Shown: positions 1 through 9,498, counted from the first letter of the stretch. The stretch is DNA of 64,000 nucleotides from Bacillus_I endophytica_A (GCF_026790145.1 NZ_JALAMS010000011.1:1-64000); one strand, 5' to 3'. Translations and numbers: made by a program. Notes: generated from the sequence alone by a model not told the origin.

Positions 1-13
1 TTTGTCTACAAGC

Positions 14-48
14 TGAAAAGACTTCCTATTATAATGGGAAGTCTTTTT
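14..48. terminator. Intrinsic terminator hairpin
   Basis: An 11-bp stem (arms 16-26 and 37-47) is followed by a T run on the + strand. It lies just past the stop of the minus-strand symporter gene, so it may end that transcript and also one entering from the left of the window. Confidence 0.7.
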
Positions 49-55
49 GTTAAGA

Positions 56-1312
56 TTAATTTTTCATATCAAGTGACTCATTTAAATGTAAACGTCCTTT
101 TTGTTCTTCAGACTTTGTAATATACATCGCACATGCTGCGTCTCCTGTAATATTAACAGCGGTTCTCACCATGTCAAGAAGACGGTCTACTCCGATAATC
201 AATCCAATTCCTGCTACAGGCAAACCAACAGATTCTAATACCATTGCTAACATGATTAAACCTACACCAGGAACTCCTGCTGTTCCGATGCTTGCAAGTA
301 CAGCTGTTAATACAACCATAGCAAGTTGTGATAACGTTAGATTCACGTCATAAACTTGAGCGATGAAAACAGTTGCAACACCTTGCATGATAGCAGTTCC
401 ATCCATGTTGATTGTCGCCCCAAGCGGTTGTACGAAACCACTGATTGCTTTTGGAACTTTCAATTCATTTTGTGCCGTTTTCATACTAAGTGGCAAAACG
501 GCATTGCTGCTTGATAAGCTAAATGCGACTGTTGCTGCTGGGAAGAACTTTTTGAAAAATGTAAACGGATTGTACTTTCCTAAAAGTGCGACTGCTCCTC
601 CATAGACAACGAAAAAATGAAGAGCTAAAGCAATTAATACAACACTCATATAAAGACCCATTGATCTGATTGCTTCCCATCCTTGTGAGCCTGAAGCTGT
701 CGCGATTAAACCAAATGTACCATATGGAGCAAACTTCATTACAACGTTTACTAAGTACATCATAAGTTCGTTTCCTTGCTCTACTATTTTTAAAATACCT
801 GCTGTTTTCCCCCCTAGTACAGCAAGCCCTACTCCAATAAATACAGCAAAAAAGATAATTTGCAACATGTCGCCACTACTCATAGCAGCAATAGGGTTTG
901 ATGGAATAATGTTTAAAAGAGTTTCTACAAAGCCTGGTGTTTTTTCAGCCTCAAATCCTGGACTTGATGAAGCATCAACGTCCATTAATGTACCAGGTTG
1001 AATGATAGACGCAAGAGTAATCCCTATTGTAATAGCTAAAGCGGTTGTAATAAGAAAGAAAGCAATTGTCTTCGTTCCAATAATACCAATCTTTTTAGGA
1101 TCACCAAGCCCAGCTACTCCTAAAATGATAGAAAAAAGAACAATTGGAACAACTAACATTTGAATAAGTTTTAGAAAAATCTGGCCTAATGGGACAAATA
1201 AGTATTTGTTAACACCCTCAAAAGTATCAGGGGAGATTACATGTAAAGAAATTCCGACAACTGCCCCTAAAATTAAAGCAATAATGATTTTTACTGTTAA
1301 ATTAGATTTCAT
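56..1312 (-). CDS. Dicarboxylate/amino acid:cation symporter (DAACS family)
   Basis: A 418-residue multi-pass membrane carrier that probably imports acidic amino acids or C4-dicarboxylates with Na+ or H+. The family signatures are clear: a serine-rich hairpin (SSSNAVLPLS), the NMDGTAIMQ motif, a second hairpin with GTAGVPGVG, and the substrate motif DRLLDMVRTAVNITGD. In the GltPh fold the Asp, Arg, Thr and Asn of this last motif contact substrate, and the Arg favours an acidic side chain. The start is supported by AAGGAGG seven bases upstream. It is monocistronic, with the next gene behind its own terminator. Which substrate it carries cannot be told from sequence, so no gene symbol is given. 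Confidence 0.9.
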   Translation of the reverse strand: MKSNLTVKIIIALILGAVVGISLHVISPDTFEGVNKYLFVPLGQIFLKLIQMLVVPIVLFSIILGVAGLGDPKKIGIIGTKTIAFFLITTALAITIGITLASIIQPGTLMDVDASSSPGFEAEKTPGFVETLLNIIPSNPIAAMSSGDMLQIIFFAVFIGVGLAVLGGKTAGILKIVEQGNELMMYLVNVVMKFAPYGTFGLIATASGSQGWEAIRSMGLYMSVVLIALALHFFVVYGGAVALLGKYNPFTFFKKFFPAATVAFSLSSSNAVLPLSMKTAQNELKVPKAISGFVQPLGATINMDGTAIMQGVATVFIAQVYDVNLTLSQLAMVVLTAVLASIGTAGVPGVGLIMLAMVLESVGLPVAGIGLIIGVDRLLDMVRTAVNITGDAACAMYITKSEEQKGRLHLNESLDMKN

Positions 1313-1453
1313 CCTTATTCCTCCTTCACTTTTAAATTAATTAATTTTTAAATATTCGGAAATCTTTTTCTGTAGGTGCTTTTCCTCTTTTTACTATATC
1401 ATATAGCCCAAGAGGTAACATTCAAAAATATCCATTAAATCATATTTTTCGTC

Positions 1454-1486
1454 AAAAAAAGCCGTTCTTAATTTAAGAAGAACGAC
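1454..1486 (-). terminator. Terminator of the fructose operon
   Basis: Arms at 1461-1469 and 1478-1486 pair over 9 bp. The minus-strand transcript then runs into seven U residues. It lies directly after the fruA stop. Confidence 0.8.
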
Positions 1487-1492
1487 TCTATT

Positions 1493-3358
1493 TTATTCAC
1501 TCTTTGTTTTCTTTAATATTCCTACAAGTAACGCTGTTACAATCGCTCCGATTACAACTGCTAATAGATATAGAAGTGCGCTTCCTTGCACAAATGGGAA
1601 GACGATGATTCCACCGTGTGGCGCAAGAAGCTTAATATGAAACGCCATTGTTAAAGCACCAGCAGTTGCTGCACCCACAACTGCAGCTGGAATAACGCGA
1701 AGTGGATCTGCTGCTGCAAACGGGATTGCTCCCTCTGTAATGAACGTTAAGCCCATAACGTAACACGTTTTTCCTGTATTACGTTCTTGTTGTGTAAACT
1801 TTTTACGGAAAATTGTTGTTGCAAGTGCCAAACCAAGTGGTGGTACCATTCCACCAGCCATAACAGCTGCATGTGGAGCATAGTTTCCAGCATCAATCAT
1901 TGCAATACCAAAGGCAAATGCTGCTTTGTTAATTGGGCCACCCATGTCAATTGCCGTCATTCCACCTAACAGAATACCAAGGAAAACTAAGCTTCCTGTA
2001 CCAAAACCGCCTAACCAGTTTTGAAGACCTGTGTTAATTGCTTCCACAGGACCATTGATTACGTAGACCATGATAAGACCCGTAATTAACATTCCTAAAA
2101 ACGGATAAAGAAGAACAGGTTTTAATCCTTCTAATGACTGTGGTAAACCTTTTAAAGCACGTTTAATTCCTAATACAACATAACCTGCTAAGAAACCTGC
2201 AATAAGTCCACCTAAAAATCCAGCGTTTGCTGTGAAAGCTAAGTATCCACCAACCATACCTGGAGCTAGACCAGGACGATCTGCAATACTCATTGCAATA
2301 TAACCTGCTAAAACAGGGACTAATAGTTGGAATGCGTTTTCAGCCCCAATTTGATTTAAAACTTTTGCGAATGGGTTGTTAATTCCGCCATCTTGATCAA
2401 TACCAAACAAGAAAGAAATAGCAATAAGAAGTCCGCCACCTACAACAAACGGAAGCATATTTGAAATTCCGTTCATTAAATGCTTATAGAAAGCATTTCC
2501 TTTCTTTTCAGATGAACCCGATTCTTCACTTTTATCACTGCCACCGTTTCCTTGATACGTACTTCCTTCACCTCTAGATGCTTTTTCTAAAAGCATCTGT
2601 GGTTCACGAATGGCACGAGCTACCGGAACCTGGATAATTTTTTTGCCTTTAAAACGTTCCATTTCAACTTGCTTATCAGCTGCAACGATAATTCCTGCTG
2701 CATTTTCGATATCTTCAGCAGTAAGTGCATTTTTAACACCTGTTGAGCCGTTTGTTTCAACTTTAACATTCATATTTAATTCTTTAGCTTTTGCTTTTAA
2801 GCTATCAGCTGCCATGTACGTATGAGCAATTCCTGTTGGACAGGCTGTAACAGCTAAAATTAATCCTTCTGAAGGTTGTTCAACTTCTTCTTCGCCTTCT
2901 TCTTCTCTTTCTTTTGCATCAATTGCTGCAATCACTTCGTCTTCTGAAGATGCATGAAGAAGCGTTTCACGGAAATTCGCATCCATTAGAAAAGAAGAAA
3001 GTCTTGATAATGTCTCAAGGTGAGCATTATTAGCTCCTTCTGTTGCCGCAATCATGAAAAATAAATGAGCATTTTGACCGTCAAGTGACTCATAATCTAC
3101 ACCTTGCTTTGATACACCAAAAGCAATTGCAGGCGTATCAACAGCGCTTGTTTTTGCATGTGGAATAGCGATGCCTTCACCAATTCCTGTTGTACTTTGT
3201 GCTTCACGAGCTAAAATTGCCTCTTTGAACCCTTCTCGACTTGATAAACGTCCTGCTTCATCAAGTTTGCCAACTAGTTCATCAATTACATTAGCTTTTT
3301 CTGTACTCTGAAGCGATAAAATAATCGTATCTTTTTTTAGTAAATCTGTAATCTTCAT
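1493..3358 (-). CDS. fruA: PTS fructose-specific enzyme IIABC
   Basis: A 621-residue fructose PTS permease that imports fructose and releases fructose 1-phosphate in the cytoplasm. Domains in order: IIA (about 1-150) with phospho-His67 in IPHAK; IIB (about 165-265) with phospho-Cys173 in ACPTGIAHTY; a linker rich in Ser, Gly and Lys (about 268-290); and a IIC membrane domain (about 290-620) of hydrophobic segments. It is the last gene of fruR-fruK-fruA, 12 bases after the fruK stop, with AAGGGGGA before the ATG. Its length and domain order match the Bacillus FruA type. Confidence 0.95.
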   Translation of the reverse strand: MKITDLLKKDTIILSLQSTEKANVIDELVGKLDEAGRLSSREGFKEAILAREAQSTTGIGEGIAIPHAKTSAVDTPAIAFGVSKQGVDYESLDGQNAHLFFMIAATEGANNAHLETLSRLSSFLMDANFRETLLHASSEDEVIAAIDAKEREEEGEEEVEQPSEGLILAVTACPTGIAHTYMAADSLKAKAKELNMNVKVETNGSTGVKNALTAEDIENAAGIIVAADKQVEMERFKGKKIIQVPVARAIREPQMLLEKASRGEGSTYQGNGGSDKSEESGSSEKKGNAFYKHLMNGISNMLPFVVGGGLLIAISFLFGIDQDGGINNPFAKVLNQIGAENAFQLLVPVLAGYIAMSIADRPGLAPGMVGGYLAFTANAGFLGGLIAGFLAGYVVLGIKRALKGLPQSLEGLKPVLLYPFLGMLITGLIMVYVINGPVEAINTGLQNWLGGFGTGSLVFLGILLGGMTAIDMGGPINKAAFAFGIAMIDAGNYAPHAAVMAGGMVPPLGLALATTIFRKKFTQQERNTGKTCYVMGLTFITEGAIPFAAADPLRVIPAAVVGAATAGALTMAFHIKLLAPHGGIIVFPFVQGSALLYLLAVVIGAIVTALLVGILKKTKSE

Positions 3359-3370
3359 TTTGTTTCCCCC

Positions 3371-4288
3371 TTACTCATCCATACCTGTAACATGAATCTG
3401 CGGTAGTAACGATTCCATATGGTCTTTCGTACAAAGTTCAATTGAAAATGCTGTTGCACTTCCTGTAGCTGCTCCAACTTGTAATGCTTTTGCAAAATCT
3501 CCGTCTTTCACATAACTAGCTAAGAAACCAGCTACAAGAGAATCGCCTGCACCAACTGAATTTTTCAGTTCGCCTTTTGGAACATTGGCTCTGTAGACAT
3601 TATCTTTTGTAACAAGTAAAGAACCTTGTCCAGCCATTGAAACAATAACGTTCTCAGCTCCCATGTCCATTAATTTTCTTGCATATGGTACAGCTTCTTC
3701 AGCTGTTTGAATACTAACATCAAAGAGTTCACCAAGTTCGTGATGATTTGGTTTAATGAAAAATGGTCCTTCTTTTACGATATCTAATAAGTCTTTTCCA
3801 CTTGTATCTACAACAACGTGCGCGCCCTTTTTACGAGCTAGCTTTGTTAGCGTCACGTAAATATCTTTCGGTGCAGAACTTGGAATGCTTCCTGCTAAAA
3901 CAACAAAGTCTCCTTCTTCTAATGAAGAGAACTGTTGATACAATGCCTGTAGATTCTCTTCAGTTAGCGTTGGGCCTTGTCCATTAATTTCTGTTTCTTC
4001 ATCTGCCTTAAGCTTAATATTAATGCGTGTATCTTCATTAACTTCCACAAATGCCGTTTTTGTGCCTTCTTGTTCAAGGATATCTTTAATGTACTGGCCT
4101 GTGAATCCACCTGTATAACCAAGTGCTGTACTTTCTAATCCAAGTCGATGCAAGACACGCGAAACGTTAATTCCTTTTCCCCCTGGATGTTTTGTATCAA
4201 ATGAAGTTCGATTTAATCCACCTAAGTCAAATTCCTTCACATGAACAACATAGTCAACGGAAGGATTTAATGTACACGTATAAATCAT
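3371..4288 (-). CDS. fruK: 1-phosphofructokinase
   Basis: A 305-residue PfkB-family kinase that phosphorylates fructose 1-phosphate, the product of FruA, to fructose 1,6-bisphosphate for glycolysis. The two PfkB signatures are present: PGGKGINVSR near residue 37 and the catalytic-Asp motif GAGDSLVAGF near residue 249. The start codon overlaps the fruR stop in an ATGA arrangement, so the two are translationally coupled. The downstream gene is fruA. Confidence 0.95.
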   Translation of the reverse strand: MIYTCTLNPSVDYVVHVKEFDLGGLNRTSFDTKHPGGKGINVSRVLHRLGLESTALGYTGGFTGQYIKDILEQEGTKTAFVEVNEDTRINIKLKADEETEINGQGPTLTEENLQALYQQFSSLEEGDFVVLAGSIPSSAPKDIYVTLTKLARKKGAHVVVDTSGKDLLDIVKEGPFFIKPNHHELGELFDVSIQTAEEAVPYARKLMDMGAENVIVSMAGQGSLLVTKDNVYRANVPKGELKNSVGAGDSLVAGFLASYVKDGDFAKALQVGAATGSATAFSIELCTKDHMESLLPQIHVTGMDE

Positions 4289-5037
4289 GTTGTCACAACC
4301 TTTATATCTGTTTTTTCTTTTAATAGAGCTTTTTGTTCATCTTCTAGTTCATTTGTAATGACAACGGCTTGGTTTAAATCTGCAATTTTAGCAAAACTCA
4401 CTTCTGAGATTTTTGTCTCATCTGCCAAGATAAAGCTCTCTTTTGCAAGATTTATAGCACATCGTTTAACCATTGCCTCTTCTGGATCTGGTGTTGTATA
4501 TCCATAAACAGCATCAACACCGTTCGCTCCAATAAATGCTTTATCAAACCTGTATTGCTTTAGACTTTCAAGCGCATTAACTCCGATTAGGGCCCCTGTT
4601 TTATGTTTCACAGCTCCTCCGATAACAAAAAGAACAATTTCATTTTGTACTAAGTGAGCTACATGGGGTAATCCGTTCGTCACTACTGTGATATCTTTAT
4701 CAGTTAAAAACGGAATCATTTCATATGTGGTTGTTCCTGCATCTAAGAAAATACAGTCGCCAGATTCAATTAGGCTTGCCGCATAGTGAGCGATCTTTCG
4801 TTTTTCTTCAATGTTTCGAGCTGATTTTTCAGCAACGCTCATCTCAAACGCTTTTTTACGAGAAAGGGTTGCCCCTCCGTGTATGCGTTTGAGTACGTTT
4901 TCTTCTTCAAGCTGACTGAGATCTCGTCTTATTGTAGACTCAGAAGCTCCTGTTATATGAATCAGTTCACTAATTTTAATTGTGTCTTTTTCTTCTAAGA
5001 GATTTAAAATTAACTCATGTCGCTCTTGTGTTAGCAT
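4285..5037 (-). CDS. fruR: DeoR-family repressor of the fructose operon
   Basis: A 250-residue DeoR-family regulator and first gene of the operon. The N-terminal HTH reads from LTQERHELIL through GASESTIRRDLSQLEEENVLKRIHGGA, and is followed by the sugar-phosphate sensor domain (FLDAGTTTYEMIPFL, GANGVD). By family and context it should repress fruRKA and be relieved by fructose 1-phosphate. The ATG at 5037 is chosen because AGAGG lies about ten bases upstream and the family HTH starts there. An upstream in-frame ATG at 5067 would add ten residues without a good ribosome site. Confidence 0.92.
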   Translation of the reverse strand: MLTQERHELILNLLEEKDTIKISELIHITGASESTIRRDLSQLEEENVLKRIHGGATLSRKKAFEMSVAEKSARNIEEKRKIAHYAASLIESGDCIFLDAGTTTYEMIPFLTDKDITVVTNGLPHVAHLVQNEIVLFVIGGAVKHKTGALIGVNALESLKQYRFDKAFIGANGVDAVYGYTTPDPEEAMVKRCAINLAKESFILADETKISEVSFAKIADLNQAVVITNELEDEQKALLKEKTDIKVVTT

Positions 5038-5100
5038 GAAGACATCGCCTCTTTCAAACGCTTTCATCTTTTGCTTAACTTAATTTAACATGAACATCTT

Positions 5101-5136
5101 TCAAAATCAATCATTTTCTATCAAAAACCGTCAAAA
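5101..5136 (-). promoter_or_regulatory. Phased repeats upstream of fruR (candidate FruR operator)
   Basis: The six-base element TTTTGA (TCAAAA on the + strand) occurs at 5101, 5121 and 5131, with degenerate copies near 5108 and 5111, so the copies sit on one helix face. DeoR-family repressors often use short direct repeats. The position, 65-100 bases before the fruR start, fits an operator at the promoter. That FruR binds here is inferred. Confidence 0.4.
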
Positions 5137-5185
5137 TTATTCAGACAAACATTCATAATCTTTCACAACGGGTTGCTCTACTTTT

Positions 5186-5218
5186 TTACAAAAGAAAAAG
5201 AGTGCAGGAAAACTGCAC
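5186..5218 (-). terminator. Terminator of sodC
   Basis: A GTGCAG/CTGCAC stem (5202-5207 and 5213-5218) is followed on the minus strand by a T-rich tract, directly after the sodC stop. Confidence 0.75.
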
Positions 5219-5226
5219 CCTATCAT

Positions 5227-5790
5227 TTATTTTTGAATAACTCCACATGCAATTCTACTTCCTGCATCTCCGGCAGGATTTGTTTTGTTATCATCTGCTT
5301 TCTCGTGAATCATAAGAGCACTGCCATCTTCATCAAACAGAGAGTTCTCTTTTCCTCCTTCTAATGTAACAAGAGGAGCTACAACTTTTACATCTACCTT
5401 GCCATTCTGGTCAACTTCAATATTCGGCAAATCCCCTGCATGCGGACCCTTCAGATTGTCTAACCCGTGTTCTTTATTATAGGGATTAAAATGACCTCCA
5501 GCAGATTCAAATCCAGCTCCTTTACATTCCCCTTTTTCATGAATATGAAATCCATGTATACCTGATGGTAAGTTCTCCGCTTTCAAGTGAATGGTAACCC
5601 CGTTTTTACCTTCTGTTAACGTGGCTGTTCCAATTGTATTCCCATCAATATCTTTCAGTGTTGTTTTATACATATCTTCGGCTTTTTCACTTACTTCTAT
5701 AGAATTGTGATGCTGTGTTTCTGTATTTGCTCCACTGCATGCTGTTAAAAAAAGGATACTCAACAAAAAAACGTGAATGCTTTTATTCAT
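5227..5790 (-). CDS. sodC: Cu/Zn superoxide dismutase, lipoprotein
   Basis: A 187-residue exported superoxide dismutase that would convert superoxide to peroxide and O2 at the cell surface. The N terminus is a lipoprotein signal ending in LTAC. The ligand set of the family can be read off: the two His of HGFHIHE, the bridging His of GGHFNP, Zn ligands in EHG and GPHAGD, and the last Cu His in LMIHEKADD. The disulfide cysteines are in GECKG and IACGV. The ATG at 5790 is chosen for AAAGGAG seven bases upstream; an earlier in-frame ATG would put 14 charged residues before the signal peptide. B. subtilis has a related protein, YojM, reported to lack some copper ligands. Here none appears missing. 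Confidence 0.92.
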   Translation of the reverse strand: MNKSIHVFLLSILFLTACSGANTETQHHNSIEVSEKAEDMYKTTLKDIDGNTIGTATLTEGKNGVTIHLKAENLPSGIHGFHIHEKGECKGAGFESAGGHFNPYNKEHGLDNLKGPHAGDLPNIEVDQNGKVDVKVVAPLVTLEGGKENSLFDEDGSALMIHEKADDNKTNPAGDAGSRIACGVIQK

Positions 5791-6048
5791 GGAAAAACTC
5801 CTTTTTCTGTTGTCACGTTCAGTTTGCATCAAATCAACTTTTTTTAAACCCTTTTACTATTTTTTCGTTGAAGTAAATCGGTTTCATAAAGGATGCTTTC
5901 GGGAAAGTGGAAACTATCTTTTTTGAAATATAGAATCCAAATATATTTTTACGTCGTTAGCTTAATATGAAGCGAAATATCTCATGACCGTAAACAGCAT
6001 GATCGCATACTTTTTTAGGGACATCATAATAAGAGGGAGCGAATCTAG

Positions 6049-7215
6049 ATGAAAATTTCTTTTCATAATCACAAAGATAGCCTGCCATTTCAAAGCCTTT
6101 ATGGACCTTTAGAAGGAACCGTTTCTTCTATCTCCTATGATTCTCGAAACGCACGAAAAAACACAGCGTTTTTCTGCCTGCGTGGCACAAACTGTGATGG
6201 GTCTTTTCTCTTCCTATTTCTATCATCATGCTAATCAAACCTTAACAACTGTTGGTATAACGGGTACAAATGGAAAAACAACGATTACCGCATATGTACG
6301 CTCTCTATTAAATGGAGTTGGAATGAGAACAGGGTCAATTGGAACAGCTGGTATTTGGGATCATGAAAAAGAACTTAACTTCACTCACACGACCCATACA
6401 ACCCCTGAAGCACCTGACCTTCATGAAACTTTTTCTCACTTTGTTCAAAAAGGGTTAAAAGCAGTTTCAATGGAAGTAACCTCTATCGCTATTGAGCAAA
6501 AAACGAGTAGAAAGGATTTTATTTGATATAGCCGTTCACACGAATTTAACGCCAGATCATCTTGATTTTCATAACAGCTTTGAAGAATACAAAAAGGCAA
6601 AGCTGAAGCTTTTTACACGCGCTAAGAAAGCTGTTGTTAATCTAGATGATGAGGGAATGAGCAAAGACATTTTATCTTTATTTAAAGGACAAGTTATTAC
6701 ATATAGTATGAAACAAAAGGCAGATGTTTTTGCTAAGGTCATAAAAGTAGAGAAAACGGGGACAGTCTTTCAATCGCATGTATACAGAGATAACTACCTT
6801 GTCAAAGCTCCCATTCATGGAGATCATAATATCGCGAACTTTCTTGCTGCTTTCTCTGCATGTCTTCTTATGAAAATATCGATACAAGATCTTTTAACAG
6901 CAGCAAACTTTATTACAGGCCCTGAAGGAAGATTCCAGCTCCTTACCAATTATCCAATTCACCAAATTATTCTAGATTATGCACATACACCAGAAGCATT
7001 AGAAAGTCTTGTTAAAGCTGTTACAAATCTTCCTCATAAACGTTTGATTTTGCGGTATTCATAAAGCTCTTTCACTTGCGGATAAAGATGACCTTATTGT
7101 ACTAACTGGTCTTGGTTTTGATGGCTATCAAGTCATTGGAAAAGAAAATGTTCCATACTGTGAATACGATGTAATTCATCAATATTTCAACAAAGAACAA
7201 AAAGTTCTCGTATAA
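6049..7215 (+). pseudogene. Decayed MurE-like Mur ligase
   Basis: Pieces of a Mur ligase of the UDP-MurNAc-tripeptide synthetase type lie in order but in different frames. Frame 1 (6049 to about 6205) carries ISYDSR. Frame 2 (to about 6500) carries the ATP loop GITGTNGKTT. Frame 3 (to 7064) carries NLTPDHLDFH, GDHN and DYAHTPEALE. A last piece (7065-7215) carries the C-terminal GYQVIGKENVPY part. Against the usual MurE plan, about 40-50 residues are missing at the first junction. The GGDRD...KR region is missing near 7062. In between, an A6 run at 6497-6502 adds one base to EQKRVERILFD. It cannot encode an intact enzyme; the essential murE must lie elsewhere. Confidence 0.85.
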
Positions 7216-7248
7216 AAAAGAGCGGTCAATTTTGACCGCTCTTTTTTA
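7213..7248. terminator. Bidirectional terminator
   Basis: A long stem of about 15 bp built on GAGCGGTCA/TGACCGCTC is flanked by A and T runs. It separates the convergent Mur ligase remnant and the aspartokinase gene. Confidence 0.85.
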
Positions 7249-8619
7249 TACAGTTAACGCTGATACAGGTTGTTCAAAATACGCTTTGTACAGAGATTGC
7301 ACAGCCTTATTTAGTTCTGTTTCTTTTACGCCAAACATCATGCTTACTTCTGAAGATCCTTGATTAATCAGTTCAAGGTTTACTCCCGCTTCAGCGAATG
7401 CATTTGTTGCTTTAGCTGCCACTCCAACAGAGCTTGTCATCCCTTCTCCTACTACCATAATTAAAGCTAAACCATACTGGACTTTAACATCATCAACCTT
7501 CAGCTCTTTTTGAATGCGTTCAAGCACTCTTTCTTCTTTTCCATTTGTAAGCTGACATTTTCGCAAAATAATAGACATATCATCAATGCCAGATGGCGTA
7601 TGTTCATAAGAAATCTGTTCATCTTCTAAAATTTGTAGCAGTCGACGTCCAAAACCAATTTCTCTGTTCATTAAATATTTTGAAACATAAATGCTACAAA
7701 ATCCTTCATCACTTGCAATTCCTGCCACCTGTTGTTTTAAATAATCACGCTCTGCTACAATTAACGTCCCTGGCGCTTGTGGGTTGTTCGTATTTTTCAC
7801 ACAAACAGGGATTTTTTGACTTACAACAGGATGAAGAGCTTCATCATGGAAAACAGAAAATCCTGCGTAAGATAGCTCGCGCATTTCTCTATACGTAATT
7901 TCCTTAATATCTTTTGGCTTTTCGACAATTGTAGGATTGACGCACACGATAGAATCTACATCTGTAAAATTTTCATACATTGTTGCTTTTACACCCGCTG
8001 CTACGATGGAACCCGTAATATCAGACCCTCCCCGCGGGAATGTTACAATATTTCCTTGTTCTGAGTAGCCAAAAAACCCGGGAATAACTAGAATTTCTTC
8101 TCGTTCTCTTAGATTGGCTAGCTCTCTATACGATTGTTCTAGAACTTGAGCATTTCCTGGCTCGTCTGTTACAAAGATGCCCGCTTCTTTTGGATTTACA
8201 TATTGCGCTTTTAAACCTAAACTTTGGAGATAAAAAGCTATAAGCCTTGCATTATTGTCTTCACCACTTGCTTTTACACTATCTAACAGACGGTTAGCGT
8301 CGTCTTTGTATGTATCAATAATGTCTTGGAGATTTTCTGCAATCTCATCACAAATATAACTTTTTAGCTTCAAGCCATCTGCAATTTCTTTATAGCGCAC
8401 AATAATTGCTTTAAACTCTTCCGCATAGGAATTTCCTGTTAAAATTTGGTTTGTCAAAGCAATGAGCAAATCTGTCATCTTTATATCGTCTTTAAATCGT
8501 TTTCCTGGAGCAGAAACTACCACAATACGTCTCTCCTGATCCGCCATGACGATATCCGCAACTTTCATAAACTTTTCTGCACTCGCAACAGAGCTTCCAC
8601 CAAATTTTGCTACTTTCAT
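7246..8619 (-). CDS. yclM: Aspartate kinase III
   Basis: A 457-residue aspartokinase that phosphorylates aspartate in the first step of lysine, threonine, methionine and diaminopimelate synthesis. The N-terminal kinase signature KFGGSSVAS and the domain with FPRGGSDITGS precede two C-terminal ACT domains (around VAGIASDEGFCSIYVS and ALIMVVGEG). These usually bind a feedback amino acid. Length and sequence resemble B. subtilis YclM (AK III; also called ThrD) rather than the LysC alpha/beta type. It is monocistronic and ends in a bidirectional terminator. No lysine riboswitch was recognised upstream. Confidence 0.93.
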   Translation of the reverse strand: MKVAKFGGSSVASAEKFMKVADIVMADQERRIVVVSAPGKRFKDDIKMTDLLIALTNQILTGNSYAEEFKAIIVRYKEIADGLKLKSYICDEIAENLQDIIDTYKDDANRLLDSVKASGEDNNARLIAFYLQSLGLKAQYVNPKEAGIFVTDEPGNAQVLEQSYRELANLREREEILVIPGFFGYSEQGNIVTFPRGGSDITGSIVAAGVKATMYENFTDVDSIVCVNPTIVEKPKDIKEITYREMRELSYAGFSVFHDEALHPVVSQKIPVCVKNTNNPQAPGTLIVAERDYLKQQVAGIASDEGFCSIYVSKYLMNREIGFGRRLLQILEDEQISYEHTPSGIDDMSIILRKCQLTNGKEERVLERIQKELKVDDVKVQYGLALIMVVGEGMTSSVGVAAKATNAFAEAGVNLELINQGSSEVSMMFGVKETELNKAVQSLYKAYFEQPVSALTV

Positions 8620-8879
8620 TCCTCATACACCTTCTTCAATAGATTGTTTACAATGCTGAAATAAAATATTGTTACTATCATAGCACAAATTTTCAAAAAA
8701 TTAAGCTTTTATTGAAAAAAACTTTCAAAAATTCCACGAGAAAAGAACAAATGTATTTATTAAAGGTACAAAAACGTTTTTCTTTTGCTTTTTATGATAT
8801 ATTTTTTCATCCTTTGTATAATGTGCACCTTTATGACGCAAATTAACAAACGTATCAATACTACAAAGGAGTGAACACT

Positions 8880-9461
8880 TTGAAATTTTCTATTTTTACT
8901 CTTGGTGCTGTTCTTCTTCTAGCAACAGGCTGTGGAGCAAACGACAACCAACAAGGTCAAGGTGGGATGGACAATAATGCGCGTGACGTTCGCTACAATG
9001 CTGATTATGATCGCGGCATGAACGATGCAACAGATAACAATATGAATAACTATGATATGAACGATGCTGGTCCTTACCAAATCAATAACGACGATAACAA
9101 CAATGACAACGACAACAATAATAACGACGATATGCGCGTTGATCAGAACTTAAAAGGAAAAATTGAAAATATTGATGGAGTAAAAACAGCTCACGTCATT
9201 GTAACAGGCGAAAATGCTTATGTTGCTACTGTATTGGATAACAACCAAAAAGGTGAAATGACAGATAAAATGAAAGAAAAAGTGCGCAATGTAGTGAAAA
9301 AAGCGGACAATAATGTTGATGAAGTATACGTATCTTCAAACCCAGACTTTGTAAAACGCGTTGGTGGTTATGTAAACGACATTCAAAATGGCAAACCTGT
9401 TGAAGGCATTGGACAAGAGTTCTCAGAGCTTGTACGTCGCGTCTTCCCAGAAGGTCGATAA
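8880..9461 (+). CDS. YhcN/YlaJ-family sporulation lipoprotein
   Basis: A lipoprotein of about 193 residues. The signal peptide ends in the lipobox LATGC. A low-complexity Asn/Asp-rich stretch follows (about residues 55-90). The C-terminal half is the YhcN/YlaJ domain, with KIENIDGVKTAHVIVTGENAYVAT and DPDFVKR-like features. Members are usually forespore proteins of Bacillus spores. The start is taken as the TTG at 8880 because AAAGGAGTG lies eight bases before it. The GTG at 8871 falls inside that ribosome site. The function of the family is not well defined. Confidence 0.85.
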   Translation: MKFSIFTLGAVLLLATGCGANDNQQGQGGMDNNARDVRYNADYDRGMNDATDNNMNNYDMNDAGPYQINNDDNNNDNDNNNNDDMRVDQNLKGKIENIDGVKTAHVIVTGENAYVATVLDNNQKGEMTDKMKEKVRNVVKKADNNVDEVYVSSNPDFVKRVGGYVNDIQNGKPVEGIGQEFSELVRRVFPEGR

Positions 9462-9467
9462 ACAATT

Positions 9468-9498
9468 ACGCCTCATTCATTAAGAATGAGGCGTTTTA
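9468..9498 (+). terminator. Terminator of the YhcN-like gene
   Basis: A 10-bp stem CGCCTCATTC/GAATGAGGCG (9469-9478 and 9484-9493) is followed by TTTTA. It also overlaps the 3' end of the convergent gene. Confidence 0.8.

Noticed and set aside
8620..8870. Possible lysine riboswitch or T-box upstream of the aspartokinase gene
   Set aside because: The 250-base leader shows neither the conserved L-box blocks nor a T-box motif with terminator; it is simply AT-rich.
8871..9461. GTG at 8871 as start of the YhcN-like gene
   Set aside because: It overlaps the AAAGGAGTG ribosome site that is correctly spaced for the TTG at 8880.
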